From: a bacterium
Lineage (GTDB): Bacteria > JACRDZ01 > JAJRWM01
Direction: 5' to 3'
Length of the DNA stretch: 12,213 nt
NCBI GenBank assembly: GCA_024276815.1
Contig: JAJRWM010000097.1
Span: forward strand, 1-12,213
The notes under the pieces are model-generated. The model saw only the letters and a program-made list of their open reading frames with translations. It did not search any database and was not told the origin of the DNA. Shown one piece after another: positions 7,045 through 12,213 of the stretch. Each line of letters opens with the position of its first letter. Position 1 is the first letter of the stretch. The translations under genes and the position numbers were made by a program.

Positions 7045-7393
7045 CAACAATTTACCAACATACCAGGGCAACAGGCAAACTCTAATTAAGGCATTAAAAA
7101 TCAAAAAAACGCGGCGGGGCTTTTTTAGACTTCGCGGCAAAACAGCTCGTCGATAGATAGGCAAAAATCGCCCTCTAAAACCCCTGAAAGAACTTCAAAC
7201 GGCCTGATCGGTAAGTCCTTTTGTAAACCGGAAAACACTATTAGTTTTGATATTTCAATAGATTAATCAAAGAAGCGAATCGTCCTGACCAACATACCGG
7301 GAGTGAAAAGTCTGCTTGAAACTAAATCAACCGCGAAACCGAAACCGATGTCACCAACCGGACATTATCGTAAAAAATGATTAGCAAAAAAAT
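7045..7393 (-). other. Intergenic stretch between the Ig-domain gene and the hppA promoter
   Basis: These roughly 350 bases follow the pilin operon. I see no tRNA, rRNA, CRISPR or insertion sequence. Contents are an 11-base direct repeat (ACCAACATACC on the plus strand at 7054-7064 and 7288-7298), a small open frame at 7238-7125, and a GC-rich core flanked by A and T runs at 7105-7126 without a clean terminator stem. No convincing terminator for the pilin operon was found here. Confidence 0.6.
7125..7238 (-). CDS. Possible small protein, 37 aa (doubtful)
   Basis: A GTG-started frame of 37 codons ends in TAA. The predicted peptide is acidic and hydrophobic with two Cys (segments PFEVLSGVLEGDF and LSIDELFCREV), which looks more protein-like than the surrounding frames. 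No Shine-Dalgarno is visible before the GTG, the frame extends only seven codons further upstream without ATG or TTG, and I do not recognise a family. It may be a chance open frame or the remnant of a longer gene. It lies between the pilin operon and the hppA promoter and between the two copies of the 11-base direct repeat. Confidence 0.2.
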   Translation of the reverse strand: MFSGLQKDLPIRPFEVLSGVLEGDFCLSIDELFCREV

Positions 7394-7993
7394 CTACCGC
7401 TTGTTTTTTACCACCAGGTAAATAATCCCCACTATCAGACCAACCAGCGCGACCAGCAATAACACCAGGATGAAGTAATTCGACTCCCCCCTGGCCAAAT
7501 CCTTGACGCTTACCGGCGAAGAAGAAGCCGCCCGGACATCCGCGCCCCCGACAAAAAGCTGATAAGGCCCCTTGTGCACCGGGCCATTGTTATCAACATC
7601 AATTACTTCAACATAATAGAAGACGTTCTGATCTTTAACCGGAAAGCTGGCCTGATAAATGTTCTTCGCTTTGTCCACCAGGACAAACGGCACCCCGGCG
7701 CTGAATTCATTGCGGTCAGCGTAACGGTAAAACAATTTGGCCACCCCAACCTTGTTGTCATCAGTAATCCTGGCCTTGATCGTTACCAGTTGATTGCTTT
7801 TGGCCCGGGTAACCGGCGTAAAACTTATTTCGGGAGGAATTTTCTCCCTGAGCGCTTGTTCATGCTTTTGTTCCACCAGCATTTCCGCCTCGCTGTCAGC
7901 CGTCTCGGGGATATCGTCAACCAAAGCGAAGGAATTGGTCAGAACAAAAACCGCCAACAGGATGATAATCAAAAACAAAAAACTTTTTCGCAT
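7394..7993 (-). CDS. Secreted/membrane-anchored Ig-like domain protein, last gene of the minor-pilin operon
   Basis: No specific function is recognised. The 199 residues begin with a signal sequence (MRKSFLFLIIILLAVFVLT, cleavage likely near residue 23). A short charged linker rich in Glu follows. One beta-sandwich domain at about 53-150 starts PPEISFTPVTRAK, has a VTIKARITDDNKV strand with KLFYRY, and ends in FYYVEVIDVDNNG, a pattern common in bacterial Ig/FN3-like domains. After a Ser-rich linker comes a transmembrane helix at about 174-195 and a basic KNKR tail. It is thus likely anchored in the inner membrane with the domain outside. The ATG at 7993 has GGAAAGGG upstream and lies 21 bases after the pilX-like gene. 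It stops at TAG. It may be an assembly partner or accessory of the minor pilins. Confidence 0.85.
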   Translation of the reverse strand: MRKSFLFLIIILLAVFVLTNSFALVDDIPETADSEAEMLVEQKHEQALREKIPPEISFTPVTRAKSNQLVTIKARITDDNKVGVAKLFYRYADRNEFSAGVPFVLVDKAKNIYQASFPVKDQNVFYYVEVIDVDNNGPVHKGPYQLFVGGADVRAASSSPVSVKDLARGESNYFILVLLLVALVGLIVGIIYLVVKNKR

Positions 7994-8014
7994 GACCCGG
8001 CCCTTTCCGTCCAG

Positions 8015-9286
8015 TTAAAGTTCTTCCCAGAAAATGACTTCGTAATTACCGCCGAGTTCCGCCGGGAAATAAGGAGGCGTGTAAATTGAGTATTTTGAGT
8101 TCCAGTTATAATTCCTGGTCCCGTAACCGCCGGCGCTCCCGCCGTATTTGGTAATAATAGAACCGTCAATCGTTAAAGTATAAGAGCTGTTGCCGCTGCT
8201 TGTCACCTGCCAGCCATTGGTGCCTCCCGGCAGCGGATTGTTGCTGGCGTCCAGGTCCAAAGCCATTAACGCCGCCTCAATGATCATTTCCGAATTACGA
8301 ACCCCGTCATTGGTATCATTAATCAGGATCTGTCCCCTGGCCACCAGGCCAATAGTCGCGTCAGGTATGGTGTTTCCCAAAGCGTCCTGAGGATAACGGA
8401 CCTGGTCCTCGATCAGAATATTGCCGTCCGCCGACAAAGTAAGCCCCTGATCAGGTATCCCCTTAACCACAGCGTCGCCGTTATCGACGTAAACGACGCC
8501 GTTAAAGTTAACCGGCATAGAGGTGTTGGGCGGCGTGCTGTCATCAGGCAGCAAGGCGGCTAGATTGCCCAGGTCGATGCTTCGGTTGCCGTTAAAATAA
8601 AGCCCCTTGCCATGTCCGCTGACTTCGCCCCGGGAAAGCGCTCTCAGATTCAGGGTGCTACCCGGCAGTGACCGGGGGGCGACTCCCGATTCATGCCCGG
8701 CCTGCCAATCCGGCGTGGAGCCGGTAAAATTACCGGTACATGAGACGTCTGAATAAAAAGTAACATTAGAGCTGCTGCAATAGATATCACCGTTGGCGTG
8801 CACCTTGCCCTGGAGAACCGCCCCGGACCCATAGCCGATATTACCATCAACAAAACGTGAGTAGTCGGCAAAATTAGCCAACCTTACCTTGGTCCTGACT
8901 GTCCTTTGAGGCCTTGAATCATCAAGCAGAGTATCACTGACCGGAAAACCGCCGGTGGCGGTAACGGTATAAAGCCCCGAAGTAACAGTCACGTTAACCT
9001 GATAAATACCATCTCCTTCTTTATTGATGTAGGTTTTGGGGAAATCAGCCATAGCGTCCCAGCCGGCGATATTGTTCATGCGCCATAAAGCGTCGTTAAG
9101 ACCGGCCTCAGCGTAACTCAGAGCTTCCGAACTCTGTTTAATACGACCGCTTTGCCGGGATTCCCGGTCGCTGCGCTGCATGTAGACCGCGATAACCATG
9201 CTCAGCACGACCATGATCGCGAACGTTATGATCAAAACGTTGCCTTGTTCGTTATGATGAATGTTCTTCACTATTTTCATTTTCAT
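8015..9286 (-). CDS. PilX/DUF4900-like type IV pilus minor protein (423 aa)
   Basis: This is probably a minor pilin or pilus-assembly protein processed by prepilin peptidase. The N-terminus has a basic leader (MKMKIVKNIHHNEQG) followed by the hydrophobic segment NVLIITFAIMVVLSMVIAVYM, like the PilX N-terminal family in lacking Glu at mature position 5. Segments EALSYAEAGLNDALWRM and IYQVNVTV follow, as in PilX-like proteins. From about residue 150, GNIGYGSGAVLQGKVHANGDI opens a beta-helix-like region resembling DUF4900. It is much longer than a classic PilX. ATG 9286 is preceded by GGGTG at about eight bases, and M3 at 9280 is an alternative. It lies 16 bases after the PilW-like gene and ends in TAA. 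Placement between the PilV/PilW-like genes and the Ig protein supports a pilus role; the exact function is inferred. Confidence 0.8.
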   Translation of the reverse strand: MKMKIVKNIHHNEQGNVLIITFAIMVVLSMVIAVYMQRSDRESRQSGRIKQSSEALSYAEAGLNDALWRMNNIAGWDAMADFPKTYINKEGDGIYQVNVTVTSGLYTVTATGGFPVSDTLLDDSRPQRTVRTKVRLANFADYSRFVDGNIGYGSGAVLQGKVHANGDIYCSSSNVTFYSDVSCTGNFTGSTPDWQAGHESGVAPRSLPGSTLNLRALSRGEVSGHGKGLYFNGNRSIDLGNLAALLPDDSTPPNTSMPVNFNGVVYVDNGDAVVKGIPDQGLTLSADGNILIEDQVRYPQDALGNTIPDATIGLVARGQILINDTNDGVRNSEMIIEAALMALDLDASNNPLPGGTNGWQVTSSGNSSYTLTIDGSIITKYGGSAGGYGTRNYNWNSKYSIYTPPYFPAELGGNYEVIFWEEL

Positions 9287-9302
9287 CAGGATTCACCCAC
9301 TT

Positions 9303-10037
9303 TTACTGAATATTACGGGGAGAGATTATCGTGCTTAAAGTTTGGGTCTCACCGCCTTCTTTGCCAACCAGGGTTACTTCAAAAGAATTGATATCCCCGG
9401 CAACCGTCGTAAGATGCCTTTCAAAACCATCATCGCAGGAACCATCCCCGTCCGAATCAGTATAAGTCTCCCCGGCATCATACTGACCGTTATTATTGGC
9501 GTCCTCAAAGCTTTCCGCCGGGTCATAATGATAACAATCAATTTTCAAGGACCAGATCTCCAAATCCTGAGCCGTGCTCGTCAGGACATTGCCCAGCGAA
9601 TCCTTATACTCGCGCAACAACTGCCGGGAACCGTTCAGCGATATTTTCACCCGGTTGTCGTCAGAGGTCATCACGCTGTCGCCGTTACTGTCCTGGTTAA
9701 CGATCGTGATATCATCACTGGGATCTTCATCGGTAGAACCGTCCAGATCGTCATCCAGACCGTTAACCGGGTCCTCCCCGAAATCACCGTCGCCGTCGGC
9801 GTCAACGCCGTTGACGTTAGCGGTATTGATCACCACGCCGGTACCTCTAAGCTCGCGTCCGATGATATCCATGGCGATTCTTAAATTACTGGTCAGCCTG
9901 ATCTTGTTCGCGCTCTGAATGTCCCGCTGATAAGCCATCACGAACAAGCCGTAAGCCACCCCGATAACGACGACGCTGATACTTACGCCCACCAGCAACT
10001 CAACCAGGGTATAACCATTTTCATTTACTCTCATCAT
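9303..10037 (-). CDS. PilW-like type IV prepilin with calcium-loop motifs (244 aa)
   Basis: This is a minor prepilin expected to be cleaved by PilD-type peptidase and inserted in the pilus tip complex. The start MMRVNENG is followed by YTLVELLVGVSISVVVIG, a canonical class III signal peptide with Glu at mature position 5. The globular part is unusually acidic. It holds at least four DxDxDG/EF-hand-like loops: 79-89 (DADGDGDFGED), 116-127 (DSNGDSVMTSDD), 179-190 (DANNNGQYDAGE, a perfect EF-hand loop) and 194-206 (DSDGDGSCDDGFE), plus DDDLDGSTDED at 95-105. C168 and C201 could form a disulphide. The ATG at 10037 has GAGG five or six bases upstream and starts seven bases after the previous stop. 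The longer frame to 10091 overlaps the upstream gene and is unlikely. It ends in TAA. Confidence 0.88.
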   Translation of the reverse strand: MMRVNENGYTLVELLVGVSISVVVIGVAYGLFVMAYQRDIQSANKIRLTSNLRIAMDIIGRELRGTGVVINTANVNGVDADGDGDFGEDPVNGLDDDLDGSTDEDPSDDITIVNQDSNGDSVMTSDDNRVKISLNGSRQLLREYKDSLGNVLTSTAQDLEIWSLKIDCYHYDPAESFEDANNNGQYDAGETYTDSDGDGSCDDGFERHLTTVAGDINSFEVTLVGKEGGETQTLSTIISPRNIQ

Positions 10038-10044
10038 AAAATCC

Positions 10045-12129
10045 TCACGGGGAAATTGGCCCCAGGGCATATTCTTTGCCATCGGTGTCAATCAGATAAA
10101 CAGTAGTCGTTGAACCATTCATATTGCTCCCGCTCCAGTCCTGGAAACGCATATCAATCTGCCGGGTCTCCCCGGCGGCGAACACGATGTTGGAACTCAG
10201 GTTAAAACTGGTGCCGCTCGTATAGTAGGGCCAACTGGTGCTTTTACGCACGGTATAAGCCGGGGAATAAACCCGGTAAAGCCGGGGCGGTTTGTCCCAG
10301 ACAACCCTCATGGTATTGATGGTCACCGAGGCCGCCGCGTCGTTACGCGCGTTAAACCTGATATGATCGTGTCCCGAGTGGTTCAGCCGGGTAATACCGC
10401 CGGCCAGAACAATTTTGGCCGACTGGATTATAATCTGGATAGTGTTGTTGTCGCTGGTAAAGCCGTCCGTCAGAGTCACAACCGCGTCATAGGTTTCCTC
10501 GGTGGACACAGTCCAGTCATAATAATACTCGCCGGCCGCCGCGCCGGCGGTTAAGGCCGCCGCGCTGACCACTGTATTGGCGCTCTGATCCGTTATGGTG
10601 ATAGAACTGCCCAGCGCTTCCAGGCCCGTGGTGCTGTTTATCTCATTGACCGTAATGCGAACCGTGCTGTTCGGATCATAGTTCTCATCATTATCCGCGC
10701 CGACACTGGTATCGATCGTACTGATCTGAATTGGCGGATTGGCGATCTGCACCATCAAGATGCCGGTATCGTTCACGATGCCGTCGGTAAGGTAAACAGT
10801 CACCGTATAGTTATCCTGAGCGCTGGTGCTGACCCAGTCGTAGTAATATTCCCCAAGCCCGGCGCCGGCGCTGATTGAAGCCCCGTTGACCACGGTGCCG
10901 GCCGTTGGACCGGAGATGGTGATATTGCTGCCCAGCGCTTCCAGACCGCCGGCTCCGTTGGTTTCCGTAATCAGGATCCGCACCGCGGCGCCGATGTTGT
11001 AATTTTCATCCGTACCCGCGCCGACCGCCGAATCCAGGGTCATAGAGATACTGGTCAGGTTCTGGGTAGTGAAAGTATAATGGGCGCCGCCGTTATCATC
11101 GGTCGCGGAATTGCCCGCGGCGTCATAGACGATAACATCATAATAATAGGTGGTATTTGATGTTAAACCAACCAGGGTATGGGTAACATTGCCCGCGACC
11201 TCACTGCCGCTGACCGTGGTCGAGGGTGTCAAAACGCCATAGTTAATCTCGTAGGTGCCGTCCTCATCGACAGTCCAGTGGATATCAGCGGAGCCGACAA
11301 GAACATTATTACTGTAAACGCCGGTCACTGTTGGCGGCACGGTATCCACCTCCACGCTACCGCTGGCGTAGCCAATATTGGAGTTGCCGTCAATGCCGGT
11401 CGCGTTAAGATTAGCCGTCCCGTCATTAGTGCCCCCCCCGATCAGGGTGTAGGTACTGGTGTAGACGTAGGACCCGCCGATGAAACCGGCATAATTGAAG
11501 ATACCGACATCGGTATCGGTTAAACCCTGCTGCGCGATCGTCGCCGTGGGATTGGCGCCCAGCAATTCATCCGAGGTTATGGTCACGGTAATGTCGCCGC
11601 TACCCGGATCAGGAGTGGCGAAGATCGCCAGCGCCGGCGGGATATTATCAATCGGATTGGGCATTATCCCGGAAATAAAGGTGGTGTTCTCCAGCACCTC
11701 GTTGCTGCTGGCGCCCCCGTTAACCGGGTCAGCCTTGTAGATTTTGACCGTAACCCTCTTCATGTTGCTAAGACTCACAGTGGGCACAAAATCCTCCGTG
11801 CTGCCGTCGGAATCGGAGTCCAGAACATCGCGGCGGACGTAATCGACTAAAACCTCGTAATAGTACTGGCTATAAGGACCCGTTGCCTGAGCTAAAGGCT
11901 GGTCGGTTATCCGGTAAAACTCGTTCATGCCAAGCCGCTTGATCCTCTCAAGCTGTTGCTGCGCCAAGACCGCGGCTTCGCTGCGCTTACGGGATTTGAT
12001 CAGTGATTTATAACCAACCGGCAGAGCGGCCAAAACGACAACCACCCCGATCAGGATAATGGTAACCGCCATCATGATTGATACCAGGCTAAAACCCTGT
12101 GCGTCTTGTCTCATCTCACATTGTTTCAC
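10045..12129 (-). CDS. Large PilV-like prepilin with Ig/FN3 modules (694 aa), possible pilus-tip adhesin
   Basis: The N-terminus has a short leader ending QG12 before FSLVSIMMAVTIILIGVVVV, a type IV prepilin signal of the PilV kind, but with Ser instead of Glu at mature position 5. A helix with SEAAVLAQQQLERIKRLG follows, then a short pilin-like region to about residue 155 with a D-S-D-S-D-G calcium-type loop. Added modules come next: an Ig-like domain (about 160-262), an FN3-like domain (about 264-355), two tandem related domains of about 100 residues (360-463 and 467-568), and a C-terminal 125-residue beta-rich domain. Usual PilV proteins are under 200 residues. The chosen GTG at 12129 has GAGG nine bases upstream. 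GTG 12138 and ATG 12114 are alternatives. It ends in TGA seven bases before the PilW-like ATG. The adhesin role is inferred. Confidence 0.87.
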   Translation of the reverse strand: MKQCEMRQDAQGFSLVSIMMAVTIILIGVVVVLAALPVGYKSLIKSRKRSEAAVLAQQQLERIKRLGMNEFYRITDQPLAQATGPYSQYYYEVLVDYVRRDVLDSDSDGSTEDFVPTVSLSNMKRVTVKIYKADPVNGGASSNEVLENTTFISGIMPNPIDNIPPALAIFATPDPGSGDITVTITSDELLGANPTATIAQQGLTDTDVGIFNYAGFIGGSYVYTSTYTLIGGGTNDGTANLNATGIDGNSNIGYASGSVEVDTVPPTVTGVYSNNVLVGSADIHWTVDEDGTYEINYGVLTPSTTVSGSEVAGNVTHTLVGLTSNTTYYYDVIVYDAAGNSATDDNGGAHYTFTTQNLTSISMTLDSAVGAGTDENYNIGAAVRILITETNGAGGLEALGSNITISGPTAGTVVNGASISAGAGLGEYYYDWVSTSAQDNYTVTVYLTDGIVNDTGILMVQIANPPIQISTIDTSVGADNDENYDPNSTVRITVNEINSTTGLEALGSSITITDQSANTVVSAAALTAGAAAGEYYYDWTVSTEETYDAVVTLTDGFTSDNNTIQIIIQSAKIVLAGGITRLNHSGHDHIRFNARNDAAASVTINTMRVVWDKPPRLYRVYSPAYTVRKSTSWPYYTSGTSFNLSSNIVFAAGETRQIDMRFQDWSGSNMNGSTTTVYLIDTDGKEYALGPISP
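10426..11052 (-). repeat. Two tandem about 100-residue Ig-like repeats inside the PilV-like gene
   Basis: Copy A (11052-10741) and copy B (10731-10426) share the same order of motifs: a SxVGAxxDENY opening, a strand with RI(L/T)(I/V)xE, then GLEALGS-ITI, an Ala/Gly-rich AGxxxGEYYYDW block and LTDG. Identity at the protein level is obvious while the DNA is diverged, so the duplication is old rather than a recent assembly artefact. Confidence 0.88.
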
Positions 12130-12180
12130 TTTTATCACCCTCTATCGCCAAATGGCAATATTTTTTTACTCCCTGGTATT

Positions 12181-12209
12181 TAAATATGGCATACAATTTA
12201 AAATGTCAA
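12181..12209 (-). promoter_or_regulatory. Candidate promoter of the minor-pilin operon
   Basis: A perfect TTGACA (12209-12204) is followed after 17 bases by TATTTA (12186-12181). Shifted -10 choices in the AT-rich CATATTTAAAT give similar scores. Transcription would start near 12173, about 45 bases before the chosen GTG. The leader holds a small inverted repeat (TTGCC-ATTT-GGCGA) just ahead of the ribosome binding site. The -10 is weak, so confidence is moderate. Confidence 0.6.
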
Positions 12210-12213
12210 CATC

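Noticed and set aside
7095-7130. Intrinsic terminator for the pilin operon in the GC-rich patch flanked by A and T runs.
   Set aside because: The GC core does not form a clean stem. Only the flanking A and T runs could pair, with mismatches inside.
7574-8089. Plus-strand open frames, such as 7574-8089, 9342-9884 and 1360-1890.
   Set aside because: They lie opposite well-supported minus-strand genes, have no family features or ribosome binding sites, and are shadow frames.
9303-10091. Longer start for the PilW-like gene at 10091.
   Set aside because: It would overlap the PilV-like gene and put 18 extra residues before a canonical prepilin leader. ATG 10037 has a good ribosome binding site.

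Overview
The window holds one end of a bacterial chromosome segment in which every convincing gene lies on the minus strand, so transcription runs from high to low coordinates. Base composition looks near 50% GC by eye. The gene mix (flavin-based Nfn/Sud-type oxidoreductase, K+-dependent membrane pyrophosphatase, diverged type IV minor pilins with Ig-like modules) suggests an anaerobic or energy-limited, pilus-bearing bacterium, perhaps from an uncultivated lineage. I cannot name a phylum from the sequence alone.

Layout in transcription order. (1) 12213-7394: a minor-pilin operon behind a perfect TTGACA -35 box at the window edge. It encodes a very large PilV-like prepilin with Ig/FN3 modules, a PilW-like prepilin rich in calcium-loop motifs, a PilX/DUF4900-like protein, and a signal-peptide plus C-terminal-anchor protein with one Ig-like domain. 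(2) 7393-6859: about 535 bases without a firm gene. It holds a near-consensus sigma-70 promoter (TTGACA-17-TAGAAT), a roughly 150-base leader and a doubtful 37-codon ORF. (3) 6858-4789: hppA, the membrane pyrophosphatase, followed at once by a strong intrinsic terminator (4772-4737). (4) 4709-1: a tightly packed run ndk - nfnA/sudB - nfnB/sudA - yceD (DUF177) - rpmF - plsX - fabH (cut by the window edge). The last four genes are the classic bacterial ribosomal-protein L32 / phospholipid and fatty-acid initiation cluster.

The most unusual observation is that two well-conserved genes of the last operon, plsX and nfnB, are each interrupted by one in-frame TAG (codons 181 and 117). The reading frame and family conservation continue perfectly on both sides. 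A third TAG, taken by default as the nfnB stop, also sits inside what looks like the conserved C-terminal helix. At all three places Glu (GAG, one base away) fits well. TAG nevertheless looks like a genuine terminator for hppA, yceD, nfnA and the Ig-domain gene, so simple reassignment of TAG is not supported. The live options are amber suppression or ambiguous decoding, recent nonsense mutations, and G-to-T errors in the assembly.
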